Source of the DNA: Flavobacterium psychrophilum
GTDB taxonomy: Bacteria; Bacteroidota; Bacteroidia; Flavobacteriales; Flavobacteriaceae
NCBI GenBank assembly: GCA_945907225.1
Contig: CAMDSN010000001.1
Coordinates: forward strand, 1 to 31,040
Length of the DNA stretch: 31,040 nt
Reading direction: 5' to 3'
The position numbers and the translations under genes were made by a program. Below are positions 14,970 to 24,448 of this stretch, in pieces (position 1 is the stretch's first letter; each line of letters starts with the position of its first letter). The notes beneath the pieces are model-generated. The model saw only the letters and a program-made list of their open reading frames with translations, made no database searches and was not told where the DNA came from.

Positions 14970-15686
14970 ATGCGAATCAGTCTTTTCATCATAACATTTT
15001 TTACTACGCTAAGTATTTTTGCTCAAGAAATTGAGGTCAAGAAAGAGGTCAAGGATGAGATTGATTTTGACGCCATAGATTCTTTGTACAGAGAGGATCA
15101 ATTTTATGTAAACATAACGTATAATGCCCTTCAAAAACAACCCGCAGGAGTTACCCAAAATAAATTATCCACGGGATTAGGGTTGGGTTTTTTGAGGGAT
15201 ATGCCTATAAATAAGAGCAGGACCATTTCAATTGCTGCAGGATTGGGCTATTCTTTGTCTATTTACAATCACAATTTGGGAATATTAGAGACAGCTGTTT
15301 CCAACACCTATGAAGTATTAGATGCTACAAATTCTTTTTCAAAAAACAAAATGTCATTACATCAAGTAGAATTGCCTGTGGAATTTAGGTGGCGAAATTC
15401 AACTCCGGAGAGTCATATTTTTTGGAGAGTTTATTCAGGGGTAAAAGTAAGTTACCTTTTTTATGATGAATACAAGTTGGAATCTAATAATGGAAATAGT
15501 AAGATTAGCAACAACAAAGACTTGAATCAAATTCAATATGGAGTTTACTTGACCGTAGGTTGGAATACCTGGAATTTCTATGCATATTATGGCTTAAATC
15601 CAATATTTAAATCCACTGCAAAAATAGATAATCAGCCCATAATTATGAATACTACAAATTTTGGTTTAATGTTTTATATACTATAG
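14970..15686 (+). CDS. PorT-like outer-membrane beta-barrel protein
   Basis: A 238-residue protein with a signal peptide (RISLFIITFFTTLSIFAQ, probable cut after FAQ), a short acidic segment, then alternating strands of a small (probably 8-stranded) barrel. DSLYREDQFYVNITYN near 50-65 and GLGFLRDMPINKSRT near 84-98 recall a conserved flavobacterial group annotated as porin-family or PorT-like. The last residues, TTNFGLMFYIL, end in an aromatic-rich strand as in outer-membrane barrels. It is not next to ubiE, where I recall the type IX secretion PorT/SprT gene lying, so it may be a paralogue. The frame is open upstream through the tRNA, but the signal peptide and promoter support the start at 14970. 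It ends tail to tail with the next gene. Confidence 0.78.
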   Translation: MRISLFIITFFTTLSIFAQEIEVKKEVKDEIDFDAIDSLYREDQFYVNITYNALQKQPAGVTQNKLSTGLGLGFLRDMPINKSRTISIAAGLGYSLSIYNHNLGILETAVSNTYEVLDATNSFSKNKMSLHQVELPVEFRWRNSTPESHIFWRVYSGVKVSYLFYDEYKLESNNGNSKISNNKDLNQIQYGVYLTVGWNTWNFYAYYGLNPIFKSTAKIDNQPIIMNTTNFGLMFYIL

Positions 15687-16286
15687 CCAAAAATAGAGCA
15701 AGACAGTTTGAGGGGCTAAGCCACATAAAAACCCAATAATTATTTCTTTATTCGAATGTGCCTTCATCACTAATCGGGAAGATCCCACAACGCCATTCAT
15801 AAAAATAAAAAAGGCAACCACTGGAATTGTATTCACTTGATTTTCTATACTTAATCCAATAATAAAGACAGTTAGCGCGATTATTCCTAACATGTGAATA
15901 CTAGCTTTAATTTTAGCAAATAGAAATACAAAAGCGACACAAGTACTTACTAACCCTCCTAAAAAAAAGAAATATAATTCGGGGAATCGCTCAATTGAAA
16001 TACTTTTTTCAATTAAAATAGCGAACAACATTATTTGTAAAAGTAATGGCGCTTTCCTTTGTGAAATATCAGATAGCATAACACTTTTTATTTTTCCGAA
16101 GGAGCGGAGTAAAAAGAAAAATGTAATAGGCAGCAGAAAGGTAATTATTAGTATTTGCAAAAAAAGAATCAAATATTGTGGAAATGTGAGGAACTCATTA
16201 TCGAGCAATACAAAAAAAATAGTTCCTAAAAGCGGAATAAAAATAGGGTGGAATAAATAAGAAAAAAAGGGAAGGATTTTTCTCAA
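15681..16286 (-). CDS. degenerate PAP2-like integral membrane protein
   Basis: About 201 residues with six predicted membrane segments. No ATG is available near the 5' end. TTG at 16322 is upstream of the predicted transcription start, so I chose TTG at 16286, giving MRKILPFFSYLFHPIF. The order of elements imitates the PAP2 phosphatase signature: SDISQRKAP near 72-80 (normal R-P), KASIHMLG near 127-134 (normal PSGH) and SRLVMKAHSNKE near 170-181 (normal SRx5Hx3D, here Glu). Spacing fits the family. Key residues are altered, so it may be a pseudo-phosphatase or another lipid-binding role; this assignment is my inference. It is the last gene of a minus-strand set below rpoN and shares the stop palindrome CTATAG with the beta-barrel gene. 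Confidence 0.65.
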   Translation of the reverse strand: MRKILPFFSYLFHPIFIPLLGTIFFVLLDNEFLTFPQYLILFLQILIITFLLPITFFFLLRSFGKIKSVMLSDISQRKAPLLLQIMLFAILIEKSISIERFPELYFFFLGGLVSTCVAFVFLFAKIKASIHMLGIIALTVFIIGLSIENQVNTIPVVAFFIFMNGVVGSSRLVMKAHSNKEIIIGFLCGLAPQTVLLYFWL

Positions 16287-16305
16287 AGCGTTATTGTTTT
16301 GAGGA

Positions 16306-16313
16306 CAAATATA
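16306..16313 (-). promoter_or_regulatory. -7 box of the PAP2-like gene
   Basis: Minus-strand TATATTTG, an exact TAnnTTTG match. The expected start near 16302 gives a leader of about 16 nt if translation begins at TTG 16286, which supports the shorter start. Confidence 0.45.
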
Positions 16314-16378
16314 AGGATTCAAAAATAGAAATTATCCGCTTTCTCGAAATGTCTTATATACGAAATTATGATCTAAAA

Positions 16379-17845
16379 TTATATTTTCTTCCTCATTCTA
16401 GCCACAGGAATATCGAGTAAGTCTCTATATTTTGCAATGGTTCTTCGTGCAATAGGGTATCCTTTTTCTTTTAATATTTCCGCCAGTTGGTCGTCTGGGA
16501 GTGGTTTGTTTTTATCTTCTTCTTCGATAACTGTTTTTAGTATCTTTTTAATTTCAAGTGTGGAAACATCTTCGCCTTGGTCGTTTTTCATAGATTCTGA
16601 AAAAAACTCTTTTATTAATTTTGTGCCATAAGGCGTTTCTACATATTTGCTATTTGCTACTCGAGAAACTGTTGAAATATCAAGACCAACCATATCAGCT
16701 ATGTCTTTTAAAATCATAGGTTTTAATTTGGTTTCTTCTCCATCAAGAAAAAAATTTTGTTGAAAATGCATGATGGCATTCATCGTAACATATAATGTTT
16801 CTTGCCTTTGTTTAATTGCGTCTATAAACCATTTGGCAGAATCTAATTTTTGTTTTATAAATTGAACAGCATCTTTTTGAGAATTTGATTTGTCCTTGGA
16901 TACTTTATAGGTTTGCAGCATTTCTTTATAATCCCTTGACACATGCAAGGATGGGGCATTTCTTCCGTTTAGGGTTAGTTCTAATTCGCCATCATTTATT
17001 CTAATTGCAAAATCGGGGACAATTTGTTCAACGGTTCTAGAATTGTTATCAAAGGCACCGCCCGGTTTCGGATTCAATTTTTCAATTTCTTCAATTGCTT
17101 TTTTTAGTTGCTCTTTTGAAATTTCGTAAATAGAAATCAGTTTGTCATAATGCTTTTTGATGAAAGCATCAAAATTATTTTTTATGATTTTAGTTGCTAA
17201 TTCAACATATTCTGAAGGAGTTTTGTCTCTTAGCTGTAATAATAGACATTCATGTAAATCTCTTGCGCCCACACCTGAAGGTTCTAATTCATGTATAATA
17301 TGGAGAATTTTTTCAACGCTTTTTTCATCAGTGTATAGTCCCTGAGTAAAAGCCATGTCATCTATAATGTCAGTAATGCTTCTTCGTAAATAGCCATCGT
17401 CATCTATACTGCCAACCAAGAATTCGGCAATATCTCGCTGTTCATCTGTTAGTATAAAAGTATTTAATTGGTTTATTAAATCTTGGTGAAAACTTGTTGA
17501 AGCAGCAAATGGAATCTCGCGGTCATTATCGTCATCGCTATAATTGTTGGCTTGTAACTTGTAATCTGGAGTTTCATCGTTACTTAGATATTCATCTATA
17601 TTGATTTCTTCAGTTTCAATATTTTCACTTCCTTCGTAATCTTCATATTCGTCGTTATTGTCAAACTCATCTTTTTCATACACTTCCTCTTCTTCTTTAC
17701 CACTTTCTAATGCAGGATTTTCATCCATTTCCTCTTTCAGTCTTTGTTCAAATGCTTGAGTAGGCAATTGAATTAACTTCATCAATTGTATTTGTTGAGG
17801 AGATAGTTTTTGAGATAATTTAAGATTTAGAAATTGTTTTAACAT
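16379..17845 (-). CDS. rpoN: RNA polymerase sigma-54 factor
   Basis: Directs RNA polymerase to -24/-12 promoters that need an AAA+ enhancer-binding activator. The 488 residues follow the family layout. Region I (1-50) is Gln/Leu-rich (LSQKLSPQQIQLMKLIQLP), with ENPALE near its end. The acidic region II spans roughly 50-110, and the core-binding domain covers the middle. A helix-turn-helix follows near LKDIADMVGLDISTVSRVA, and the RpoN box ARRTIAKYR sits near 466-474. No activator gene is in the window, and no clear TGGCACG-N4-TTGC promoter was seen. It is 75 bp downstream of asnS; a 14-bp tandem repeat lies in that gap. Confidence 0.97.
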   Translation of the reverse strand: MLKQFLNLKLSQKLSPQQIQLMKLIQLPTQAFEQRLKEEMDENPALESGKEEEEVYEKDEFDNNDEYEDYEGSENIETEEINIDEYLSNDETPDYKLQANNYSDDDNDREIPFAASTSFHQDLINQLNTFILTDEQRDIAEFLVGSIDDDGYLRRSITDIIDDMAFTQGLYTDEKSVEKILHIIHELEPSGVGARDLHECLLLQLRDKTPSEYVELATKIIKNNFDAFIKKHYDKLISIYEISKEQLKKAIEEIEKLNPKPGGAFDNNSRTVEQIVPDFAIRINDGELELTLNGRNAPSLHVSRDYKEMLQTYKVSKDKSNSQKDAVQFIKQKLDSAKWFIDAIKQRQETLYVTMNAIMHFQQNFFLDGEETKLKPMILKDIADMVGLDISTVSRVANSKYVETPYGTKLIKEFFSESMKNDQGEDVSTLEIKKILKTVIEEEDKNKPLPDDQLAEILKEKGYPIARRTIAKYRDLLDIPVARMRKKI

Positions 17846-17850
17846 ATTTA

Positions 17851-17878
17851 TTGGATGTCGGTTGTTGGATGTCGGTTG
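17851..17878 (-). repeat. perfect 14-bp tandem duplication upstream of rpoN
   Basis: TTGGATGTCGGTTG (plus-strand reading) occurs twice without a gap, 17851-17864 and 17865-17878. It ends 5 bp before the rpoN start codon and so lies in the ribosome-binding region of its mRNA. Confidence 0.85.
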
Positions 17879-17920
17879 TCTGATTTATTTTAACAGATAA
17901 CGGAGAACAAACAACAGTTA

Positions 17921-19354
17921 TTAAAACTCTGCATTTTGAGGCGTTCTTGGGAATGGAATTACGTCGCGAATGTTGGTCATTCCGGTCACAAACAACACCA
18001 ATCTTTCAAATCCTAATCCAAATCCTGAATGAACCGCAGAGCCAAATTTTCTGGTGTCTAAATACCACCAAAGTTCCTCTTCATCTATGCCTAAAGCTTT
18101 CATTTTATCCACCAATACATCATATCGTTCTTCTCGTTGTGAGCCACCAACAATTTCTCCAATTCCGGGAAACAGAATATCCATGGCGCGAACAGTTTTC
18201 CCATCCTCATTTAATCGCATGTAAAATGCTTTAATATTTGCTGGATAATCAAATAATATAACTGGACATTTGAAATGTTTTTCAACCAAATAGCGTTCGT
18301 GTTCACTTTGCAAGTCGGCGCCCCATTCATTGATAATATAGTTAAACTTTTTCTTTTTATTTGGTGTAGAATCTCTTAAAATATCAATAGCCTCGGTGTA
18401 AGACACGCGTTTAAAATTATTCTCTAAGACAAAATTTAGTTTTTGCAATAATGACATTTCGCTACGTTCTGCTTGAGGCTTAGTCTTTTCTTCTTCAATT
18501 AAACGACTTTCCAAAAAGTTTAAATCATCTTTACATTTTTCGAGGGTATATTTAATAACAAATTGAATAAAGTCCTCTGCTAAATCCATGTTGTCATTTA
18601 AATCATTGAATGCAACTTCGGGTTCTATCATCCAAAATTCTGCTAAATGTCGAGACGTGTTTGAGTTTTCAGCGCGGAAAGTGGGCCCAAATGTATATAC
18701 CTGGCCCAGTGCCATGGCAAAGGTTTCGGCCTCTAGTTGTCCAGAAACTGTTAGGTTGGTATGCTTCCCAAAAAAATCTTTTTTATAATCAATTGTTCCA
18801 TCTTCGGCTTTTGGAAGATTATCTAATGGGAGTGCCGTAACTTGAAACATTTCTCCAGCTCCTTCAGCATCAGCTCCAGTAACTATGGGAGTGTTAACAT
18901 ATACAAACCCTTTTTCCTGAAAATACGTGTGAACAGCATGAGCCAAAATAGAACGTACTCGCATAATGGCGCCAAAAGCGTTGGTTCTTACTCTTAAGTG
19001 TGCATTTTCCCGCAGGAATTCCATCGAATGTTTCTTGGGTTGCATTGGAAATTTTTCGGCATCGGAGTCGCCCAAAACTTCTAAAGCAGAAACTTGTATT
19101 TCATATTTTTGTCCTGCTCCTTTACTCTCAACTAAAGAACCAGTTACTGATATTGCGGCTCCGGTTGTAATTCTTTTTAAGGTTTCTTCTGCGGTATTTT
19201 CAAAATCAACAACACATTGTATGCTATTTATTGTTGAACCATCGTTCAAAGCAATGAATTGATTGTTTCTAAAAGTTCTTACCCACCCTTTTGCATTTAC
19301 TTCAGATATTGGAGTTTTACTATCTAATAAGCTTTTAACTTTTGTGTGTTTCAT
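17921..19354 (-). CDS. asnS: asparaginyl-tRNA synthetase
   Basis: Class II synthetase that charges tRNA-Asn in the cytosol. The 477 residues have an N-terminal OB-fold anticodon-binding domain (about 13-115, with [17 protein letters not shown]) and a catalytic domain. The motif 2 region [20 protein letters not shown] near 220 and motif 3 [14 protein letters not shown] near 448, followed by [12 protein letters not shown], are complete. The NSNTSRH wording distinguishes AsnRS from AspRS. It has its own -7 box at 19375-19382. Charging tRNA-Asn beside a nearby asparaginase gene is probably coincidence. Confidence 0.97.
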   Translation of the reverse strand: MKHTKVKSLLDSKTPISEVNAKGWVRTFRNNQFIALNDGSTINSIQCVVDFENTAEETLKRITTGAAISVTGSLVESKGAGQKYEIQVSALEVLGDSDAEKFPMQPKKHSMEFLRENAHLRVRTNAFGAIMRVRSILAHAVHTYFQEKGFVYVNTPIVTGADAEGAGEMFQVTALPLDNLPKAEDGTIDYKKDFFGKHTNLTVSGQLEAETFAMALGQVYTFGPTFRAENSNTSRHLAEFWMIEPEVAFNDLNDNMDLAEDFIQFVIKYTLEKCKDDLNFLESRLIEEEKTKPQAERSEMSLLQKLNFVLENNFKRVSYTEAIDILRDSTPNKKKKFNYIINEWGADLQSEHERYLVEKHFKCPVILFDYPANIKAFYMRLNEDGKTVRAMDILFPGIGEIVGGSQREERYDVLVDKMKALGIDEEELWWYLDTRKFGSAVHSGFGLGFERLVLFVTGMTNIRDVIPFPRTPQNAEF

Positions 19355-19374
19355 TGTTGGTACTTTTACAGATG

Positions 19375-19382
19375 CAAATATA
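19375..19382 (-). promoter_or_regulatory. -7 box of asnS
   Basis: Minus-strand TATATTTG, an exact TAnnTTTG match; the expected start near 19371 leaves a leader of about 16 nt. It lies just after the hairpin that closes the MMPL gene. Confidence 0.5.
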
Positions 19383-19389
19383 ATTGAAA

Positions 19390-19413
19390 ATTAGAATGAA
19401 TAATGATTCTAAT
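19390..19413 (-). terminator. weak hairpin over the stop codon of the MMPL gene
   Basis: An 8-bp perfect stem (ATTAGAAT at 19390-19397 with ATTCTAAT at 19406-19413, 8-nt loop) spans the stop of the exporter gene and is followed on the minus strand by TTTTC. It may partly terminate ahead of the asnS promoter. Confidence 0.5.
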
Positions 19414-21796
19414 CTTCTGTTTTGCGTTCTAAAATATCAATTTTAGGTTCAATAAATTCCTGCTGGTTTGCGAGCGATTTGTTTAATGTTAGAACCAAAC
19501 AAGGTAGTAACAATAAATTTGATAGCATGCCAAAAAATAAAGTAAAGGCTATTAATCCACCAAGGGCTACAGTACCACCAAAACTCGACAACATAAATAC
19601 AGAAAATCCAGAAAATAAAACAACGGAGGTGTAAAACATGCTAACGCCAGCTTCTTTTAAAGTAGCAAACACCGATTTTTTTATTTTCCAATTGTGCTGC
19701 GTAAGTTCTTGTCTATATTGTGCTAAAAAATGAATGGTATCATCAACGGAAAGTCCAAATGCAATGCTAAAAATTAAAATAGTAGATGGTTTTAATGGAA
19801 TTCCGAAATACCCCATCAACCCTGCAGTAATTATAAGGGGTAATAAATTGGGGATTAATGAAATGACTACCATTTTGAATGAACGAAACATAAAAACCAT
19901 TAACATTGAAATAAGAAATATCGCAAATAGTAGAGACGAGATTAGGTTGTCTAATAAATATTTTGTTCCTTTTTGAAAAACATATGCTTTACCTGTGAGG
20001 GTAACTTCGTATCGATCTGAAGGGAAAATCTCATTTATTTTTAGTACTAGTTTATTTTCAACTTTTTCCATATTTCCGGGACCAATATCTTTCATAAAAG
20101 TTGTGATTCGAGCAACACTTCCGTCTTTAGAAACATAACTTTTAATGAAGTCTTTTTGGGAATTTTTAGCTGAATTTTTAGCATAGCTCAAGATAAAAGC
20201 TTGCTCTTGAGAAGTTGGTAATTCATAAAAATCTGGATTACCGTTATAGAAGGCTTGTTTAGAATATTTTACTAAATTAACAATTGATAATGGCTTTGAA
20301 AGTTCCGGAAAAGCTTCAATACTTTTTTGAAGTTCATCCATTCTTTTCATGGTTGTGAGTCGCATGACTCCGTTTTTCCTTTTTGTATTTATGGTAATCT
20401 CTAATGGCATTACTCCATCAAACTCCTTTTCAAAAAAAATAATATCTTTAAAGAACGCCTCATTTTTCGGCATGTCTTCTGTTAAACTCCCTGATGTTTT
20501 TATGTTAAAAGCCCCGAAAACACTAATTATAAAAAGGATAATGGCAATTGCATAAACATAACGGCGATTGTATTTCACCATTTTTTCAATCCACTGCATA
20601 AATACTTTGGTGTAATTCCGATTTAAATGTTGTAAGTGTTTTTCTTTAGGAATTGGCTGATAACTGTAGTAAATGGGAATAATTATCAAGCATAAAAAAA
20701 ACAGTGCCACAATACTAACAGCGGCTACAAGTCCAAATTCTTTAAGTAGTTCACTATTAGTAATCATGAATGTTGCAAATCCTGCCGCGGTAGTTAGGTT
20801 GGTCATTAAAGTAGCCATTCCTACCCGTGTAATTACCCTTTGAAGTGCTTTGGCTTTATTCCCATGGGTTGAATATTCTTGTTGGTATTTATTGGTTAAA
20901 AAAATACAATTTGGAATTCCGATTACAATAACTAAGGAGGGTATTAATCCGGTGAGTATCGTAATTTCGAATCTAAATAATCCGATGAAGCCAAAGGTCC
21001 ACATTACGCCAACAATTACAATTAAAACCGCAATCAAGGTTGCTCTGTGAGAGCGAAAGAAAAAGAAAAAAATTAAGGAGGTAATAAAAAGCGCTGCGCC
21101 AATGAAAAGACTAATTTCACTTAAAATACTAGTTGCATTTAAAGTACGGATGTAGGGCATCCCCGAAACTTTGAGGTCAATTCCAGTATTTTTTTCAAAG
21201 GCCAAAATTTTAGGAATAAAAGAATTTAAAACAAAGTCTTTTCGTTTTGGAGTGTTTATTATTTTTTTGTCTAAATAAACAACAGCGCGAAGGGTTTGGT
21301 TTTTTTTATTAAAAAGGAGTCCTTCATAAAAGGGAGTCTTATTGTAGAGTTCTTCCTTTATTTTATTTAGATAGTTGACATCTGTTGTTTGTTTTTTGTC
21401 AATAAAAGGGACTAGTTGGAAAGAATTTAAACTATCGTTTTTCTGTAATTTTTTTATATTATCTACAGAAATTAGAAAATCAACTTCGGGTTGTTTTTGT
21501 AATTTCGTCATTAAAACCTGCCATTCTTTGAAAATTTTTGGAGTAAATAATTTCGGGTCTTTAGAGCCAATTACTATAATATTACCTTCTTCCCCAAATT
21601 CTTTTAAAAAGGAATTATATTCTAAATTTACTTCATGGTCATCGGGTAAAAGATTCGCTTCAGTATAGGTAAAATGAATATGTTTCCATTGGAATGCTAA
21701 AAAAACAGTAAATAACACAATGAGGCTTATTATTGCTATTCTATTTCTAAGTACAATTCCAGCAATGAGTTCCCAAAAGCCAACTTTTGTTTTCAT
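19409..21796 (-). CDS. RND-superfamily MMPL-type exporter
   Basis: A 795-residue inner-membrane transporter built as two homologous halves. Each half has one helix, a large periplasmic domain (about residues 35-220 and 435-620) and a five-helix bundle (about 220-375 and 620-780). GLIPSLVIVIGIPNCIFL in the first half and FSIAFGLSVDDTIHFLAQYR in the second are the sterol-sensing-like helix 4 segments; the Asp pair in SVDDTIHF matches proton-relay positions of the family. Known members export lipids, hopanoids or sterols to the outer membrane; the cargo here is unknown. No membrane-fusion or outer-membrane partner is adjacent, consistent with MMPL rather than tripartite AcrB type. A -7 box lies 19 bp upstream of the start. 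Confidence 0.9.
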   Translation of the reverse strand: MKTKVGFWELIAGIVLRNRIAIISLIVLFTVFLAFQWKHIHFTYTEANLLPDDHEVNLEYNSFLKEFGEEGNIIVIGSKDPKLFTPKIFKEWQVLMTKLQKQPEVDFLISVDNIKKLQKNDSLNSFQLVPFIDKKQTTDVNYLNKIKEELYNKTPFYEGLLFNKKNQTLRAVVYLDKKIINTPKRKDFVLNSFIPKILAFEKNTGIDLKVSGMPYIRTLNATSILSEISLFIGAALFITSLIFFFFFRSHRATLIAVLIVIVGVMWTFGFIGLFRFEITILTGLIPSLVIVIGIPNCIFLTNKYQQEYSTHGNKAKALQRVITRVGMATLMTNLTTAAGFATFMITNSELLKEFGLVAAVSIVALFFLCLIIIPIYYSYQPIPKEKHLQHLNRNYTKVFMQWIEKMVKYNRRYVYAIAIILFIISVFGAFNIKTSGSLTEDMPKNEAFFKDIIFFEKEFDGVMPLEITINTKRKNGVMRLTTMKRMDELQKSIEAFPELSKPLSIVNLVKYSKQAFYNGNPDFYELPTSQEQAFILSYAKNSAKNSQKDFIKSYVSKDGSVARITTFMKDIGPGNMEKVENKLVLKINEIFPSDRYEVTLTGKAYVFQKGTKYLLDNLISSLLFAIFLISMLMVFMFRSFKMVVISLIPNLLPLIITAGLMGYFGIPLKPSTILIFSIAFGLSVDDTIHFLAQYRQELTQHNWKIKKSVFATLKEAGVSMFYTSVVLFSGFSVFMLSSFGGTVALGGLIAFTLFFGMLSNLLLLPCLVLTLNKSLANQQEFIEPKIDILERKTED

Positions 21797-21814
21797 TTTT
21801 TATTTTAAAGGTCG

Positions 21815-21822
21815 CAAAGGTA
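21815..21822 (-). promoter_or_regulatory. -7 box of the MMPL exporter gene
   Basis: Minus-strand TACCTTTG matches TAnnTTTG; the predicted leader is about 15 nt. No clear -33 box. Confidence 0.45.
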
Positions 21823-21961
21823 ATTAAAATATGTAAAAAATATAGTTGAATTATGTTAACCTATTATTAAACTTATAGCATTCATGCTAGTTAATTTTAA
21901 ATAATTGTAAATAGAAAAAAAATAAAAAATATAACTCTATTTTTATCATCTTTGTATACTA

Positions 21962-24250
21962 ATGCAGTTTAATCTTCGGATGAGAAATTTAAAAAACTCT
22001 TTGTTTTATATTTTAGTCACAGGTAGTTTTACCTATTTGATGTATAAAATTGTTGAACAAGGTAAATTACTTCAAGTTGGCAGAAAAATTGTGTCCCCAT
22101 CATCTACAGATAGCGAATGGGTTCAATTTTTATCAACTCTTTTTCATAATCTCCGTCATCCTTTAGCATTATTACTTTTTCAAATTATAGTTATTGTTTT
22201 AGTTGCAAGGATATTTGGCTGGATTTTTAGGAAAATTGGTCAACCTTCAGTAATAGGAGAAATTATAGCCGGAATAGTGCTAGGGCCTTCACTCTTTGGA
22301 TTGTATTTTCCAGGAATGAAAGAATCCTTATTCCCATCAGAATCTATAGGTAATCTTCAGTTATTGAGTCAAATTGGGTTGATTCTTTTTATGTTCGTAG
22401 TTGGGATGGAACTTGACTTAAAAGTACTAAAAAACAAAGCGAATGATGCCGTAGTGATTAGCCACGCTAGCATCGTAATTCCCTTTGCGCTTGGTGTTGG
22501 ACTCTCCTATTTTATTTATTATCAATTTGCCCCTCCTGGCGTAGAATTTTTGTCTTTTAGTTTGTTTATGGGGATTGCTATGAGCATCACGGCATTTCCA
22601 GTATTAGCACGTATTGTTCAGGAGCGAGGAATTCATAAAACGCGTTTAGGCACTATAGTAATCACTTGCGCAGCAGCTGACGATATTACAGCTTGGTGTT
22701 TGTTGGCAGTAGTTATAGCTATAGTAAAGGCCGGTAGTTTTGTAAGTTCGTTATATGTAATTGCTTTGTCTTTTTGCTACGTTTTGATGATGCTTTTAAT
22801 TGTGAAGCCATTTTTAAAACGAATTGGTGAATTATATGGTAAAAAAGAGAATATAAAAAAATCAGTAGTTGCTATTATTCTACTTACTTTAATAATATCT
22901 TCTTACATAACCGAAATAATAGGTATTCATGCTCTTTTTGGTGCATTTATGATGGGTACAATTATGCCTGACATTCCTAAGTTTAGAAATATTTTTATTG
23001 AAAAAGTTGAAGATGTATCTCTTATTTTACTACTCCCACTCTTTTTTGTTTTTACTGGGTTACGAACAGAAGTAGGCCTAATTAATGAGCCATATTTATG
23101 GAAAATCACTGGGTTTATTATTCTAGTTGCTGTAGTTGGAAAGTTTTTTGGAAGTGCTCTTGCTGCAAAATTCGTTGGGCAAAGTTGGCGAGATAGTCTA
23201 ACAATAGGAGCTTTAATGAATACCCGAGGGCTGATGGAATTGGTTGTTTTAAACATTGGATATGAGCTAGGTGTATTATCTCCAAAAATATTTACTATGA
23301 TGGTAATTATGGCTTTAGTAACAACTTTTATGACAGGCCCTGCTTTGGATATTATTAATTTTATCTTTAAAACAAAAGACGCAATTATTCCATCAGAAGT
23401 AAAATCAAATTCAGATTATAATATTTTAATTTCTTTTGGAAATAATCAAAAGGGGAAATCATTATTAAAACTAGCAAATAGTTTAATTAAAAATCATACA
23501 GCAAATGCAAATATAACGGCCATGCATTTAACTATTAGTGATGAAATGCATGCTTTTAATATAGAAGAATATGAAAAAGTGGCGTTTGATCCAATTGTAA
23601 CAGAATCAAAAAAATTGAATCAACAAATTACAACTATTTTTAAGGCATCAAATGATATTGAGACAGATATCGCAGATATTGCACTTCAAGGGAAATATGA
23701 TTTACTTTTAGTTGGAATTGGAAAATCTATTTTTGAAGGTACAATTTTAGGGAAAGTATTGGGCTTTACCTCAAGAATAATCAATCCGGATAGATTATTA
23801 GATAAGTTCAAAGGGAAAGAAGGGTTGTTTGAAAATTCTCCATTTGATGACAGAACAAGACTTATTATATCTAAGACAAAAACCCCATTAGGTATTTTTA
23901 TAGATAAAGATTTAAGGAATATCGATAAAATATTTGTTGGGATTTATAGTGTAGGAGATGTTTTTCTTATAGATTATGCCCAAAAGTTTATATTCAATAA
24001 TAATTCACATATAACTATCCTTGACAGTAAAGATCTTACAAAAAAGAATTTTATTGTCACAAACGCTCTTGAAGGGCTTGAAAAAAATTATCCTGATAAT
24101 ATAAAGGTAAATCAAATTGACATGCTTGACAAATCTCTTTTGAGCCAGCAAGATTTAATAATTTTTAGTTTAGAAACTTGGAAAATCATTGTTGATGATG
24201 AAGCAAGTTGGTTGTCAGATATTCCTTCTGTATTAATAATAAGGCCCTAA
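21962..24250 (+). CDS. CPA2-family cation/proton antiporter with Usp-like C-terminal domain
   Basis: A 762-residue protein. The N-terminal 460 residues form the 12-13 helix Na+(K+)/H+ exchanger fold: PSVIGEIIAGIVLGPSLFG near 95-113, GMELDLKVLK near 148, MSITAFPVLARI near 207 and the ion-binding pair Asp240-Asp241 in CAAADDITAW. NTRGLMELVVLNIGYELG near 415 is also typical. Residues about 475-760 are soluble and look like one or two universal-stress-protein-like Rossmann domains (YNILISFGNNQKG, LLLVGIGKSIFEGTILGKVLG), probably a regulatory nucleotide-binding region. Role: pH or monovalent-cation homeostasis at the inner membrane. It is divergent from the MMPL exporter; a -7-like CATCTTTG at 21947-21954 has one mismatch. 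Confidence 0.92.
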   Translation: MQFNLRMRNLKNSLFYILVTGSFTYLMYKIVEQGKLLQVGRKIVSPSSTDSEWVQFLSTLFHNLRHPLALLLFQIIVIVLVARIFGWIFRKIGQPSVIGEIIAGIVLGPSLFGLYFPGMKESLFPSESIGNLQLLSQIGLILFMFVVGMELDLKVLKNKANDAVVISHASIVIPFALGVGLSYFIYYQFAPPGVEFLSFSLFMGIAMSITAFPVLARIVQERGIHKTRLGTIVITCAAADDITAWCLLAVVIAIVKAGSFVSSLYVIALSFCYVLMMLLIVKPFLKRIGELYGKKENIKKSVVAIILLTLIISSYITEIIGIHALFGAFMMGTIMPDIPKFRNIFIEKVEDVSLILLLPLFFVFTGLRTEVGLINEPYLWKITGFIILVAVVGKFFGSALAAKFVGQSWRDSLTIGALMNTRGLMELVVLNIGYELGVLSPKIFTMMVIMALVTTFMTGPALDIINFIFKTKDAIIPSEVKSNSDYNILISFGNNQKGKSLLKLANSLIKNHTANANITAMHLTISDEMHAFNIEEYEKVAFDPIVTESKKLNQQITTIFKASNDIETDIADIALQGKYDLLLVGIGKSIFEGTILGKVLGFTSRIINPDRLLDKFKGKEGLFENSPFDDRTRLIISKTKTPLGIFIDKDLRNIDKIFVGIYSVGDVFLIDYAQKFIFNNNSHITILDSKDLTKKNFIVTNALEGLEKNYPDNIKVNQIDMLDKSLLSQQDLIIFSLETWKIIVDDEASWLSDIPSVLIIRP

Positions 24251-24419
24251 AACCAATTATCAGCTTAAGCTTCTTTTTTCAAGCAAGTAAATATATTTAC
24301 ACGGCTCTTAACATTTGAATAACATTACTTCAATTTGCTTAACAATTAATACTCTTTTGCTCTTATATAAAATAACAATTACTTAATTTTTAATTAAATA
24401 GCTTAGTTTCTTCATACTA

Positions 24420-24427
24420 TACTTTTG
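24420..24427 (+). promoter_or_regulatory. -7 box of the TonB-dependent receptor gene
   Basis: TACTTTTG, an exact TAnnTTTG match, 21 bp before the ATG. No clear -33 TTTG is seen. Confidence 0.45.
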
Positions 24428-24448
24428 GTTTTTTAAATCAAAAATATT

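Noticed and set aside
17947..18234. 95-residue plus-strand frame within asnS
   Set aside because: Antisense of conserved AsnRS motif 3; no independent support.
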